Assembly (NCBI GenBank): GCA_948567375.1
Contig: OX419756.1
Coordinates: 65,884,552-65,948,551 of the forward strand
Length of the DNA: 64,000 bases
Direction of reading: 5' to 3'
Source of the DNA: Lunularia cruciata
Lineage: Eukaryota > Streptophyta > Marchantiopsida > Lunulariales > Lunulariaceae
The translations under genes were made by a program, and so were the position numbers. This document shows, in pieces, positions 22,996 to 35,800 of this stretch. The notes under the pieces were generated by a model. The model made no database searches and was not told the DNA's origin. It saw only the letters and a program-made list of their open reading frames with translations. How positions within the stretch are numbered: the first letter of the stretch is position 1; every line of letters starts with the position of its first letter.

Positions 22996-25900
22996 CTACC
23001 TTCTATGGTACATCTTCAACTTATCATGGTTAATCCTATCAAAGTGTCTTCCTCCCAACTCCTTGAGATCATAGGTGTAATTGCCCCACACCTTCTCTAC
23101 TATGAAAGGTCCAAAGTACTTAGGCAAAAACTTCTTTTGCACTCTCTTGAATCGAATGGAATCAAACAACATTACCCAATCACCTTCTTTGAAAGGCTCC
23201 ACCTTCTTCTTGCCTTGCCTCTTGTCATAGCTCTCCTTTTGTTTCCTTTGGGCTTGCTCCACTCGAACCATAGCAACGGCTCTTGCCTCTTCCAACTCCA
23301 TGAGTTGATCCTTCCTTGACTTCCCTGCATCACTTCCTTGTGCTTTCTTCAATCTCCTATGAATGCTTTGGAAGGTAGGAAGATCAAAGTGAATAGGTAA
23401 GGTAGACTCAATACCATACACCAATTGGAATGGAGAATATCCAGTGGAAGTCTTCATGGTTGTCCTATACTCCCACAAAACTGCATGAATCCTCTTGTCC
23501 CAATGATGTTTAGCCCCCTCCATTTCTGCATCTTTGGCCAACATCATGCACAAGGTCTGATTGGTTCTCTCTGCCAAGCCATTGGAATTTGGCTTATAGG
23601 ATGTAGTTACTCTATGTGTGATAGAGAAATGTCGTAGCATGGCTGTAGTAATGCTTCCTGTAAACTCTCCTCCTCTATCAGAAACCAACTCCAAAGGGCA
23701 TCCAAACCTAGTGATAATGTGTTCATAAAGAAATCTACCCACTTCATCTTCATTCTTGTCCCTCAATGGTCTAGCCTCAACCCACTTGGTAAGGTAATCA
23801 GTAACTACCACAATGTACCGATTGTTCCTTGGGGTTCTATTGAGAGGTCCTACAAAATCAATTCCCCACTTCTCAAAAGGTCCTAGCAATGGAATTGATC
23901 TAAGTGGTGGAGTGGATGTAGACTTTCTAGCAAAAGCTTGACAAACATGACAAGTTTTGCAATAATCAAGACAATCCTTGAAAATCCCTCTCCAATGGTA
24001 ACATGCATCTAGAATCTTGAAAGCAGTCACCTTTCCTGCAAAGTGTCCTCCACATACTAAACCTTCATGAAACTCCTTTATGAGTAGGATAGACTCTTCC
24101 TTACCCACTGCTCTTTGAAGTAGACCATCTGCTCCTTGGTGAAAAAGAATATCCTCCACCATTGTGTAAGGTCTAGATCTTGCTGCAAGGGCCTTCCTCT
24201 CCCTAGCATGCATCCCTTCTGGATAGTTACCTCTTGTCACAAAATCCACAATCTCCTTGTACTCCATTGGAATCTCTTGAGTGACTGAGATTGTCATGAG
24301 CTCCTCATCCGGGAAGGAATCATCTACTGGCTCATCTCCATCATGATCATAGGCTCTAGATAACAAATCAGCATTTGCATGTTTCTTTCCTGGCCTATCC
24401 TCAATTGTGTAGTCATACTCAGACAAGAGTATCATCCACCTTGCTAGTCTCCCTTCAACATTAGGCTTGTTGAAGATGTACTTCAAAGCCTTGTGATCCG
24501 TGACAATTGTGGCTTTCCCTCCAATCAAGTAGTGTCTAAACTTCTTGAGACCAAAGATCACTGCCAACCCTTCTCTCTCTGTGACAGAGTAGTTCTTCTC
24601 TGCTGAAACCATCTGCCTACTAGCATAAGCTATTGGATGATCATGCCCATCTTGGTCTAATTGACTAAGAGTGCATCCTATAGCTACATTAGAAGCATCA
24701 GTGTAGAGGATGAAAGGCTTATTCCAATCAGGTTTAGCAAGAATTGGAGCTACAACAAGGGATTGCTTGAGCTCCTCAAAAGCTTTGAGAGCCTCCTTGT
24801 CTTCCAAAATCACCATGTAATCTACACCCTTCTTCATGTAGATGGTCAATGCATAAGCCTTGTTGGAAAATGAGAAGATGAACCTCCTATAGTACCCAAC
24901 CATTCCCAAGAATTGGCGTAACTTTGTCAAGCTTGAAGGGAATGGAAGGTCTGAGATTTTCCTCACCTTCTCAAGATCAACTGCTATTCCATCCTTGGAG
25001 ATGATGTGCCCCAAAAGTAGACCTTCTTCACATCCAAAAATGCACTTCTCTGGGTTGAGTGATGCATTTGCCTCATCCAAGCGTTGCAAGACTTTGATTA
25101 GGTGCTCAAAGTGCTCCTCCTTGCTCCCATAGACACAAAAGTCATCAATGAAATCTCTCACAAATTTCCCAATGAAAGGTTCAAATACCTTGTTCATGAA
25201 CCGTTGGAATGTGGCTGGAGCATTGCAAAGCCCAAAAGGCATGACCTTGAAAGCGTAAGTTCCCCAAGGTGTGGTGAATGTGGTGAGTTGTTGATGCTCT
25301 GGTGCAATCTTTATTTGGTTATATCCACTATAACCATCTCCAAAACTGTACCTCTCATGACCTGCAACCTCCTCCAAGATCTCATCAATGAATGGCAATG
25401 GGTAGTAGTCCTTCTTGGTAACATCATTAAGCTTCTTGTAATCCACACATACCCGAAGCTTGCCATTCTTTTTCTTCACAATGACAATTGGAGACACCCA
25501 TTCTGAATTCTCCACCTCAAAGATAAATCCAGCCTCCTTGAGCTTATCAATCTCCTCCTTCACAACCAAAGATATTGGTGGGCTAATGCGACGTTGCTTT
25601 TGGCGGATTGGTCTTGCATGTAACTCCACCTCTATCTTGTGCTCCTCCAAGGTGACTTCCTTCAAATCCTTGTAACTAAAAGCAAACACATGGATGAACT
25701 TGCGGAAAATCTCCTCAAATCTCACCTTCTCCTCCTTGGTAACATTTGGGCCATACTTGAGGGTAGATAACCTTCTCTCTACCTCCTCAAGTGTCAATGG
25801 TGATTTATCTGGGTCCTTCAAAACCTCTGGCTTAGGTGCAAAATCCATAGCACACAAGGGATACACATCTGAATCAGATTCAGATTCATCCTCCTCCGTG

Positions 25901-26574
25901 GAAGTCTCCTCTTCCATGCTTGTGTCCACACCTGAAGCTCCTTCTTCAGAATCTGATTCCCAATAATTAGAAGATGGGGTATCTGAATGTGAAGTGTTGG
26001 TGGTGTTAGTCACAGGAACAGTGACTCTATGGTTTGATGGCCCAATCCTCAAGTACCCTTTGTGCCATCGATCAGTTGTGCGTGCTGCTCTCAACCATGG
26101 CCTCCCAAGAAGTAAGTCATAGCTTGAATCCTTCAAGACTTGGAAAGTCATGAGATTTTGAACTCCCATAACTGAAACTACCACCTTATCCATCACCCCT
26201 ACTGGTCGAACTTGTTGCTTGTTTGCCATGCTCACCACAAATGTTGAAGGTCTTGAGGGTATCATACCCAACTTCTTCATCAACCTTTCTGACATGGCAT
26301 TCACTGCTGATCCTCCATCAACCAATGCATCCTTGATGTTGTGACCATTCACTCTCACATCAATCTTGGAGGCATATTCACAAGCCTCCCATGGTGCTGG
26401 CTTGGCATCCACCACCCCCATTGATACTGGAACTTTTGCCTTCTTCTTCTTCTTGCTCCTTGTAGAACTCAAACCACCTCTAAGCTCCTTTCTCAAGGTA
26501 GGGTTCAAAGCAATTAATTGGCCCACTGTGATGTTAGCCTTGTGACTACCAACATCCTCCAACACATTGTAGTT
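22996..26574 (-). pseudogene. Pol polyprotein (protease, RT, RNase H, integrase), copy A
   Basis: This is an uninterrupted 1,190-codon frame. The order is: aspartic protease with LVDGGSAVNAMS; reverse transcriptase with KLRVCVDYKKLN and FIDDF; RNase H starting FILYTDASNVAIG; then integrase with the zinc domain, DFVGPL, SDRGGEF and GLAERTNQ. It ends in a GPF-type C-terminal domain and has no chromodomain. In copy D it is fused to gag; here a TAG at 26575-26577 stands where D has a Trp codon. Without read-through or a suppressor, Pol is not made. The conserved RT Arg (KLRVCVDY) is intact here. Confidence 0.9.
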
Positions 26575-27822
26575 CTATTGTTGCTTTGAGATCAAGAAGT
26601 CCTCCATCCCCAACTTCTTCCTTGGAGTCTTTGTTGTTGATGGTGTTGAGGTGCGAGTGCTCCTAGTAGACATAGGAGTATCCTTGCTTGAAGTAAATCC
26701 TTGAGAAGAGTGAACATCCTCTGCAAAACGAGCTCTCTTCTTCTCTTGTGCCAAAAGCTCCAAATTAAGACCCTTGGAGTTTGAGCACTCTCCCTTCTCA
26801 TACTTGCTCTCAACCACATCTATGGATGCTATCCCCTTACCTTTGTTGGGATTAGGAGCCACTTGGGTTTCACTACCTCCCTCTTTCCCTCTATTGGCTC
26901 CCTCATAACCCCTTCCTCCATGGTAAGTGGAATTTGGGCAATTCCTTTGGATATGGCCTCTTCCTCCAGAACCAAAACAATTTCTATCATTGAAATTGTT
27001 GGTTGGTTGGCCTCCTCTGTATGGATAGTTTCCATAACTCCTAGGTCCTCTCCCTACATTCTGATCCACCTCTCTCTTCTCCCATAGTTGCACCACATTG
27101 ATCTTGAGATCCGCAAGTTGTTCTGTGATGGTTTGGAGTGGATCTTTTGGTGGAGGTGCAAGAACTGGAGCAACTACTACTTGTGGTGCAACCCTTGTCA
27201 CCAAAGTATCAGAAGTTCCACCATACTTGTAGCCTTGAGGAGGATGCACAACCTCCTTCACCACCAAATCACTCTCATCCCCTTCCAAACTCTCCTCCAT
27301 ACGAATTGCGATCTTGATAGCTTCAACCTTGGAAGAAGGTTTCTCATATCTCACCTTGCTTCTAATTTGTGGTCTCAATCCTCCCACAAAATTCTTGGTG
27401 AGCATGGCCCCTATGCCAATCATTGTAGTCTCCACATCATCCCCACCCTTCCTCAACACTATGCGAAATCTGGACTCCAACTTTTCCACTCTTTCCACAT
27501 AGACCCTCACTTTCTCTCCATCTCCTTGCTTGAGAAATGTAACCTCACTCATCAATCTCTCATAACTCTCATCAGGAAGAAAGTTCTCAATGAGTGCTGA
27601 AGTCAAAGTCTCCCAAGACTCCTCTTCCCCCTCTCTCCTCTCTCTCTTTTGGTATTCTGACTCATACCATGTAAGTGCTGCATCCTCAAAGAAATCTGGT
27701 AATAATGAGGCCCACTCATTCTTCCTCCTCTCATTGTTTCCTATGCAAGCTCTCTTGAAGTCTCTCACAAAGGCCTCCACATCTTCTCCATCCTTGCCAA
27801 AGAAAACCGGAAGTTTCCCCAT
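26575..27822 (-). CDS. gag: Gag protein, copy A
   Basis: This 415-residue structural protein starts with MGKLPVFFGKDGEDVEAFVR. It contains the retrotransposon capsid pattern (ALTWYESEYQ, LIENFLPDESYERLMSEV, VRVYVERVEKLESRF), a Pro-rich hinge and a CCHC knuckle. In this copy the second Cys of the knuckle is Ser (CFGSGGRGHIQRNC), which should impair zinc binding. A purine-rich leader precedes the ATG. The TAG at 26575-26577 ends the frame just before the protease region. That is shorter than the gag-pol fusion of copy D. Confidence 0.85.
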   Translation of the reverse strand: MGKLPVFFGKDGEDVEAFVRDFKRACIGNNERRKNEWASLLPDFFEDAALTWYESEYQKRERREGEEESWETLTSALIENFLPDESYERLMSEVTFLKQGDGEKVRVYVERVEKLESRFRIVLRKGGDDVETTMIGIGAMLTKNFVGGLRPQIRSKVRYEKPSSKVEAIKIAIRMEESLEGDESDLVVKEVVHPPQGYKYGGTSDTLVTRVAPQVVVAPVLAPPPKDPLQTITEQLADLKINVVQLWEKREVDQNVGRGPRSYGNYPYRGGQPTNNFNDRNCFGSGGRGHIQRNCPNSTYHGGRGYEGANRGKEGGSETQVAPNPNKGKGIASIDVVESKYEKGECSNSKGLNLELLAQEKKRARFAEDVHSSQGFTSSKDTPMSTRSTRTSTPSTTKTPRKKLGMEDFLISKQQ

Positions 27823-28057
27823 CTTAACCCCTCACTATCTTTCTTTTCTCTTAATTTTTTTTTTCTCTTTTCTTTTCTCTCACTCTATTACTAATAGAGT
27901 ATATACATGACTAACACCATCTGAGAATAATCCACTCTAGGGAACACAAAAGGTTCAGGTTGCTCCAAGATTTCTATAGCAACATCAAATCCTAGAGTGC
28001 ATATTAATCTAACTCTCATGGATAGTTTATCCATAAGTTGAAAGATTATCTCCATCA

Positions 28058-28531
28058 CTAATCTTGAGAACTAGCTGATGAAAGTGGTAGTATTTCTGTA
28101 GCTGTACTAAGACTATCTCCAAGATCTTTCACCAAAGTTTCCAAAAGTGCTTTTACTCCACTACACTCATGTCCTTTTGGAAGTCCTTCAACTCCACAAA
28201 CCTCACACAACTCCTTGGTCTTAGATCTTCTCCCTCCCAATCTTGGTGAAGAAGGTCCAACATGCAAACCCAAGTCAAGTAAGCCTCTCCTTTCCCTCAA
28301 TCTCTTGCTCTCAAAGGTTAATGGACATGAACTTGCCTTATGTCCCTTCTCTCCACATAGAAAACACTTATACTCACTCTTTCCTCCAAGTGGTGTAGGT
28401 TTTTGGATCCTCTCAACACTCTCTTCAAATTCTATTGTAAACTCTCTTTTCCTCAAATCCACCCCTACAATCACCTCAAACCCTTGGGGAACCTTGCATA
28501 ATCTCAATTTCCACTCTTGATGACCCTCCAT
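28058..28531 (-). CDS. ORF1 zinc-knuckle protein, copy A
   Basis: This 157-residue basic protein is encoded between the leader and gag. The first ATG (MEGHQEWKLRL) is at 28531; an upstream GTG would add eight residues. A CCHC knuckle spans residues 56-69 (CFLCGEKGHKASSC, with first Cys replaced by Tyr-Lys context KCFLC). A second Cys/His cluster spans 109-123 (CEVCGVEGLPKGHEC). Knuckles bind RNA, so a nucleocapsid-like or RNA-chaperone role is possible. It is separate from Gag, which has its own knuckle. An extra knuckle ORF ahead of gag is not standard for gypsy elements. Confidence 0.75.
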   Translation of the reverse strand: MEGHQEWKLRLCKVPQGFEVIVGVDLRKREFTIEFEESVERIQKPTPLGGKSEYKCFLCGEKGHKASSCPLTFESKRLRERRGLLDLGLHVGPSSPRLGGRRSKTKELCEVCGVEGLPKGHECSGVKALLETLVKDLGDSLSTATEILPLSSASSQD

Positions 28532-29369
28532 GTTCCCAAAGATGAATCTAAACACTCAAACATGCTTTTTGTTGATCTCAAACTTCTCATGCATGAGATC
28601 TCCACTCTGCAGAATTGACCCTTCCTCACAATGTCACTCAAATCTCCCAACGAATATGTCACAGTCCTCTGAAATTTTCCACACTTGATCACAACTCTAG
28701 GGCGTCCCTCCCTGCAAAATTTTAGATCTTTTCATCGAGCCATTTGGCCTAGACACCTTTCTATTCAGCACCCATATTTCAGATTTGGTCTGAAAACCAC
28801 CCCCCTCACTTCAAAAACTCATAACGCACTGTGCAAAAATGATCTCTCTCTAATTTTTGTGGCACCAGGTAGGATACAATGCACTGAATTTTCTTGGAAA
28901 TTTTCAGGACAATTTACTGAAAATTAAAGAAATGGCAGACTCTGTACAATTTTCCAGAGAGCATGCAGTTGCGGGAGCACTTTACCCTATCAACTTTCAA
29001 AAATTCTAGCCCAGTGCGCATAGAAGCTCTCTCAATAATTTCAAGTGTGCTAACTGAAAGATAACCCAAGCTATCATGTGTAGAAATCTCAAGTCCAGAT
29101 CTCAAACTTGAGATTTTGCCCAAAATCACCTTAATCCCCAAAATCTGCAATCCACCTCACACAATCTCTCCAATTCCTCTCATGTGTACAAGATGTACAA
29201 AATCACCTCAAAGACATCATAATGAACTATAGGGTATACAAATGGATCTTGGTTCTCTAACATAAGTTCAGCACTCTCCTCTCCTAATGTTCTCTCCAAG
29301 TGAGCTCTCATAGCCTCCTTCTGCCTAATGTAGAATTGGACGCGGAACATTATCTTGCCTTCTAGAGAG
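28532..29369 (-). other. Element A leader
   Basis: About 840 bases lie between the primer-binding site and ORF1. A 77-codon frame at 29180-29413 begins inside the LTR, crosses the primer-binding site and encodes MFRVQFYIRQKEAMRAHLERTL-like sequence. It also occurs in copies D and G2. A 62-codon frame (28504-28692) overlaps the ORF1 start in another frame. Neither has a recognised function; they may be upstream ORFs affecting translation. Confidence 0.5.
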
Positions 29370-29387
29370 GTCCCGGCAACGGAACCA
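29370..29387 (-). promoter_or_regulatory. Primer-binding site, tRNA-Glu
   Basis: The coding strand reads TGGTTCCGTTGCCGGGAC, four bases after the 5' LTR. As I recall plant tRNA-Glu, its 3' end (…GTCCCGGCAACGGAA plus CCA) is an exact 18-nt complement. This primes minus-strand DNA synthesis. Confidence 0.85.
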
Positions 29388-29391
29388 AAAA

Positions 29392-30070
29392 TGTGAGCCG
29401 GCCTGTCTCTCACTCAGGATGAACCTCTGATGGCTATTATGGTAGCGCACCATGGACTAAGAAGGCAAGGAACCCCAACTCCATCATACTCCTCCAAGGC
29501 TAACACTCCAAGACTCAAGACATTGCTCACTAGAGAACTCAATGAGAGAGAGATAGTTGCAAATGAAAGGATGATGAGTACCTCCTCACTCCTTGTTTAT
29601 ATACTTGTGAAATAGTTACGTACCAAAGTTACTAATTACCGTAGTAACTCAAGTTACTAGACTAAAAGTCAAGTAAAGTCAAAAAGTAGAAAAGAATATC
29701 CATTCACATGGGCATATTCCCCTTATCTTGACCCAACCACTAAAGCAAGGATTCCTTCACATGGGCTATCCTTGGACTAAAGAAGAATCCAAAACAAAAA
29801 GGCTTGCGGGCCCAAGAGTTCTCAACTCTTTCCCCAAAGCCAAACACCTAGGAATAATACCAAGTCAACACACTAAAATCCAAAATAGTGGTGCTCATCT
29901 TTTCTACTTCCTCTAAAGTAAGGTCCCATCTATCTTAGCTATGACTAACTTTAGCTAACCATGACTAATATAGAACCATCCTTTATCTCTATATAAATAA
30001 TATCTCTTAAGTACTTGTAATACCAAGCTAAATATCACAATACCACACACATGCACAAATGGGTGTTACA
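29392..30070 (-). repeat. 5' LTR of element A (679 bp)
   Basis: It starts TGTAACACCC at 30070 and ends GGCTCACA at 29392 on the minus strand. The complement of TATATAAA at 29596-29603 is the probable core promoter. Confidence 0.95.
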
Positions 30071-31605
30071 GGGCATACTACCATTTGCAGGTAATCTACT
30101 CCATTACTGGCAACTTTGTCCTCCCACGGAGTGGTCTCTCTTCTTTCCTCGTGATCTCCCTATACTCGCCTTCTTCTCTGGAGTCTTCGTATTGGGATCG
30201 ATGCCTCACTGCCCGAGCTTCCTTTTACCTCTTCCTTCACTCTACTCGGTCCCGCTTCACACTTCGCCTTACGTCTTGAGCAAATTCCTTGCTATACTGC
30301 GATCTTCTGTTCCTCGCGCACTGGTACTTCATCTTCCAGCGCCGCATTGTCTTCGGTTTCTACTTCGGCTTGCATTTCTTCTTTGTATTCTTCAGCCGCT
30401 GGTAGCGATGTCATCTCTCCTCCTTCCTCATTGTCACTGCTTGTATCTCCACTTTGCAATGTCAGCTCAGGTTCCTCCTCACGTTCTGAGTCCTCTGTCT
30501 TGAGCTCAGCTTCACCTTCTGAGTCTTCATCTTCCGACTCAATCACCACCATTCCTCGCCTCGGGTTATTTTTCTGCATTTTCCGAGGTTTCTTGTTTTC
30601 TTTGGCTTCTACTTGCCGAGTTCTCTTCTTCGTCAGGGTACTTTCAACGAGCTCCACGTTCTTCCCTGTCTTTGCGTAGTAATCGTCCGTGCTCCGGATT
30701 TGGAGAATGTATTGCTGCTCCTCCGTGTTAACTTCTCTTCTCAAATCAGGATGGAAATGAGACACCATTCTATTACACTCCGCCAAATTGAGCAGATTTA
30801 ACCCGAGGTAAAAATGTGCTGCAAATGGTACGATGTAGTGTGGAGGCGACTTATCCCGCAGATTCCACACCATCTGCCTCGTTCTTCCGTGAAAGCACCT
30901 TCGCCCAATTGATTGGTTCTCCTGCAAATAACTTGTGAAAGAACACCGCTTGGTGTTTCATCACATAGGTAGTTCTCTCCGGCTTCAAGAGGGCCATTAG
31001 TGCACTCACAATTTCTCTCCTCACTGGGTCTTTGTAGCTCTCAACTTTATACCCATTCTTTGTCCTCTTTGATGAGAAGGCATCTCTCACCTCCTGCGTT
31101 TCTTGGGCTATCTCTCCTTTCTCCAAGAACGTGGCTCCCTGCACCAAGCCTGCCTCCTTCCCGAGTACGAGTCTCCAATCTGACTCTATCTAGCGAGCCG
31201 GATTTCCTCTCTTCCCTTCTTCCTCGGGACCATCGAGACATTTACTCTTGATGATTTCTGTCATGAATCCTGGAAAACTTACGTTCCAATTCCATGCCAG
31301 AAAAGTGATCCAAGGTCGGCTCAAGACTTCGATCATCGCTACTATATCTAATCTCCGAATTGCATGATTTCTCACTGCAAATTCGGAGTTTTTCTTCCCT
31401 CCTCCCATCTCTTCTGCTTTCTTACTGTCTCTTGATTTCTCTCTCGCGACTTCTCCCTTGCGCACTAACACGAGTCCAACTCTATTTCCCTTTCCCCGAT
31501 CACCTGCAAGACGACTCCTCAACGGCGAAGGAAAATTGCTTGACATTTCGTCCTTGCAGTTTTGATTTTTATAGAGTTGCACTTCTTTGTCTTCCGTCGC
31601 TTTGA
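30071..31605 (-). pseudogene. LTR-encoded coiled-coil protein, 5' part (B5)
   Basis: This is the N-terminal half of the B5 frame. The expected ATG is mutated to ACG near 31600. It keeps EMGGGKKNSEFAVRNHAI, FMTEIIKSKCLDGPEEEGKR, EIVSALMALLKPERTTYVMK, then (after a one-base insertion near 30.9 kb) SPPHYIVPFAAHFYLGLNLL, TKKRTRQVEAKENKKPRKMQ and the acidic ESEDEDSEGEAELKTEDSER stretch. It continues into the coiled coil at 21166-22268 once A is removed. The GGGC at the junction is the A target duplication. Confidence 0.7.
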
Positions 31606-31965
31606 GTTTCTACCGAGAAATCACACCTCCGACATGCACCTGTCACTATCACTCAACCTTCGCACGTATGAGCCGCCAATTTTGAAATGGCCCCTTCTTG
31701 AATTTCTCGCCCCGACGAAAGGTTGTTAGACTGTCTTTGCCTCGGGTTGAGCTTCCCCCGAGCCGAAGACAATTTACTTTGTATTGTATGCTGACATGGC
31801 ATTTCAGAGTACTTTGCCTTTATGACCCGAAGTCACTTTTCTTTGGGTTTCATTCCGAAGACAATTTTTTTCATCTTCTTTGGCCATACAGGCACAATCC
31901 GACTTCTCTATACACTTCTTCTCCTTTATTTTGAAAAAAACAAAAAATGTGGGCACCACACACTC

Positions 31966-32890
31966 CGTAGGTTGAAGTAGTCATGAGTGATGGAGTGGAG
32001 TACCTGCAAAATTGGAACACAAGAAGAGGGAGATGTAGTCTAAGTGTCCGGAGGTGAAGACTGTATTATAGGTGTTAGCACGACTGGAAGAAGAGAACTC
32101 GGAGTTGAAGATATAATCCAAGGTGAGGAGGAAAGGGAAGTATTGCAAGTGGATGCATTAGTGCAGAGTCAAGTGATTGAGAACTTGAAGAGAGAAGCAA
32201 GGTATTGAGAGGAACTTGTGAAGCAGAGTGACATAGCAAGGGAAAGACAAGTCGCTGAGTATGAAATCTTGAAGCAGCAGTTTGCTTATTCAAGACTAGA
32301 AATTATCCATGCTATGGTGAGGGTAGCAGAGAAGGAACAAGAGCTTGATAGAGTAATGGAGAGTGTTGAAGAGAAGAAGCATCTATAGCAATTGGAGTTA
32401 ACATTGAGATATAGGGAAGAAAAGAGATTGTGAGAGTTATTTTGTTATCAAGAAGAGAAGGTTGTACAGAAGGAGAAGGAGGAGGAAACTTTGAAAGTTG
32501 AGTTCAAAGCAGAATTGGCAATGTACCGGGAGGATTGGCTTGCAGATCGGGAGCATAAGAGGAAAATGAGATTGGAGCCCTTGAAGGAGATCGTAATCAA
32601 GATGAATGTGATGATGAGTACAAAGGCCAGCATGCGCATTGAAGAAACGAGGCTGCACGAGTTGAAGCTATTGGTGCAAAAGACGAGGAGGAGACATACA
32701 AAGGATACAAATTTGAATGCATTGTTGATTAGTCTCAGAAATTGTGTGGATAGGAAGATATTAGAAGTGGAAGGTAATATCACGATTAGATAAGACTTGG
32801 TAAAGTTGGAGATAGATAAACTTTGGAAAGATGTTAGAGCAAAACCCAAGGAGTAGGAGTGCAGATGTCTTTGGAGTTATCATTGGAGAC
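31966..32890 (+). pseudogene. LTR-encoded coiled-coil protein, 3' part (B4)
   Basis: The reading continues in frame from 20373 across the B5 target duplication (…EIT P-stop-VEVVMSDGVEYLQ). The coiled coil is recognisable in all three frames because of several small indels. The clearest block, 32491-32793, reads LAMYREDWLADREHKRKMRLEPLKEIV and TRLHELKLLVQKTRRRHTKD. It is cut by B6 in the block VQMSLELSLET, before the usual C-terminus. Confidence 0.65.
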
Positions 32891-35800
32891 TGTGACAACC
32901 CGGCAAATATCACTTTTGCGGTAATCGGGTAAGTAAAGTTTGTTCCCGCATAGATACAAGTCAGAAATGTCCAAATACAAAGTCAAAGTAACAATTTCAG
33001 TTCTTCTTGAGTTCTTCTTTAGTCTCTCGGTAGAAACCACACCCAGAAGAGAGTAACAAGCACAGACTCACAGTCTTGTCACAAATTCACACTCCATAAT
33101 CACAACTCCATCAAATCTTTCCAAACAATCTTGATTGTGATGATTCAGGCTCTCCCAAAAATGGCAATTCACTGCAAAACGACTTTGCCTCAGAATTGTG
33201 TTCCACCCCTCTACTGAAGGCACAACTTCCTTGATCAAAATTGCTTCACATCAACCTTGCACCGCACTCACAAATGCAGAATACTACCAACACTACAATT
33301 CCTCTCAGATCTGTCAAGGCATTGCTTCGATTGCACTTCACTCAAGATCAAACACACAGAATGAAGATCAAGGCTGTGGAATCCAACATCCAACAAACAC
33401 ACTGACTTGCCCTTCAAATTTCTCCACACACTCACAAACACAATTGCAAAGTTGATACTCAGAATCAAGCTCAAGCGACAAGCACTACTTCACAACACTT
33501 TGCTTTATCTATTCTCAGAAATTATGAGCACGGAACAACATAAGACTGCAAATGCCACTCTTAAGTAGTGAAGCAATCAACAGTTCTAACAACTATACCG
33601 TTCTACAACAACTGTTCTAACCTGCAGATCCAAAATGACAATGCACCTCTTCATATCTACCTCTTCAAATCTCAAATTTGTTACTAATCTGATCCGATGT
33701 CTACTTCTTCTTTGGCTCTCAAACCCGAGCTCAAAGTAACTTTACTTCCTACTACTCTTTCCTCGGGTCTTGTATCTTCTACTTCTTCTACCAAATCTAG
33801 CAATTCTCTTTCCTGATCTGAAATTTCACTAGTGGGTAATCTATCTAACTCCTTATCTCCCGACCCACTCTTCTCTAATGTCCCTGATGGCAACTCCAAA
33901 GACATTTGGACTCATATGTTATCTACTTTGGGTTTTGCTCTAACATCCTTCCGAAGTTTTTCTAGCTCTATTTTCACTAAGTCTAATCTAATTGAAATGT
34001 TATCCTCTACCTCTAAAACCTTTTTGTCTACACGAGTTCTTAATTTGATCAACAAGGCGTTCATCTTGGTGTCTTTTGCTTGTCTTTGCCTCGTCTTCTG
34101 CACCAACAACTTTAACTTGTGCAGTCTTGCTTCTTCAATTTGAACGCTGGCTTATGTACTTAACATCGCGTTCACCTTGAGGACTATCCCCTTCAATGGC
34201 TCCAATCTTGTCTTCCTTTCTCGTTCCAGATCTGCAAGCCATTCCTCTCTACATCGCCAATTCTGCCTCAAATTCGGCTTTCACCGTCTCCTTCTCCTTC
34301 TCCTTCTGTACAACTTTCTCTTCCTGATTACAAAGTAACTCTCGTAATCTCTCTTTTTCTCTTTACCGTGAAGCCAGCTCTCTTTGCCAGAGTTGCTTCT
34401 TCTTCTCCATACTCTCCATCACTCTATCGAGTTCTTGATCCTTTGATGCTACCCTCGCCATAGAATGGATAAGTTCTACCCTTGAATCAGCAAATTGCTG
34501 CTTCAAGATTTTGTTTTCAGCTACCTGTCTCTCTCTTGCAATGTCACTCTTCCTCGCAAGATCCTCTCAATAGCTCACTTCCCTCTTTAGGTCTTCAATT
34601 ACCTGACTTCTCTCTACTGCCTCCGCTTGCAGTACTTCTCTCTCCTCCTCACCTCGGGTTACACTCTTCTTCAACTCCAAGTTCTCTTCTTCTAATCTTG
34701 CTACCACCTGCAATACAGTCTTTACCTCTGGACAAGTCGATTGCATCTCCTTCTTCTTGTGCTCCAACTTCACCAACAATGGGCACACTACATCTTGCAG
34801 GTACTCCACTCCATCACTAGCAACACTTCCTCCCACGGAGTGGTCTCTCTTCTCTCCTCGTGTTCTCCCAATACTCGCCTTCTTCTCTGGAGTCTTTGTT
34901 TCGGAATCAACGCCTCACTGCCCGAGCTTTCTTCTACCTCTTCCTTTACTCTACTCGGCCCCGCTTCACACTTCGCCTTACGTCGTGAGCGAACTCCTTG
35001 CTGTACTGCGATCTTCTTTTCCTCTGGCACCGGTACTTTGTCCTCCAGTGCTATGTTGTCTTCGGCTTCCAACTTGGCTTGCACTTCTTCTTCGTATTCT
35101 TCAGCCGCTGGCGCCAATGTCATCTCTCCACCTTCTTCACCATCACTGCCCGTATCTCCGCTTTGCAGTGTCAACTTAGGTTCCTCCTCATGTTCCGAGT
35201 CCTCTGTTTTGAGCTCGGCCTCGCCTTCTAAGTCTTCATCTTCAGACTCAATTACCACCATTCCTCACCTCGGGTTACTTCTCTGCATCTTCCAAGGTTT
35301 CTTGCTTTCTTTGGCTTCTCCTTGCCGACTCCTCTTCTTTGTCGGGGTACTCACTGCAACCTCCACGTTCTTCCCTGTTTTTGCGTAGTAGTTGTCCATG
35401 CTCCAGATTTGGAGAATGCATTGCTGCTCCTTGACATCAACCTCCTTTCGCACATCAGGATGGAAGTGCAACACCATCCGCGTCTGTTCCGCCAAGTTTA
35501 GCAAATTGAGCCCAAGGTAGAAGTGTGCTGCAAACGGCACAATGTAGTGTGGAGGCGACTTATCCTGCAAATTCCACACCATCTGCCTTGTTCTCCCGTG
35601 AAAACACCTCGCCCAATTGATTGGTTCTCCTGCAAACAACTTATGGAAGAACACCGCTTGGTGTTTCATCACATAAGTTGTTCTCTCCAGCTTCAAGATT
35701 GCCATGAGAGCACTCACGATCCCTCTCTTCACTAGATCCTTGTAACTCTCAACTTTGTACCTATTCTTTGTCCTTTTTGACAAGAAGGCATCTCTCACCT

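Larger units (their letters stand above)
22269..30070 (-). mobile_element. A: near-intact family-G Ty3/gypsy element
   Basis: This is a complete 7,802-bp element on the minus strand: 5' LTR (29392-30070), primer-binding site, leader, ORF1, gag, pol, polypurine tract and 3' LTR (22269-22947). The target duplication is GGGC (22265-22268, 30071-30074). By eye the two LTRs differ at only three positions, so the insertion is recent. One amber codon separates gag from pol, and one Gag zinc ligand is mutated. Confidence 0.95.
20374..31960 (-). mobile_element. B5: solo giant LTR, split by gypsy copy A
   Basis: The pieces are 20374-22268 and 30071-31960, together about 3.8 kb. The left end is TATGACAAC (one mutation from TGTGACAAC) and the right end is GGGCACCACA. 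CACTC is duplicated at 20369-20373 and 31961-31965. It lies in the opposite orientation to its host B4. Gypsy copy A entered it with a GGGC duplication (22265-22268 and 30071-30074). Bases 20374-21165 carry no gene. Confidence 0.9.
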
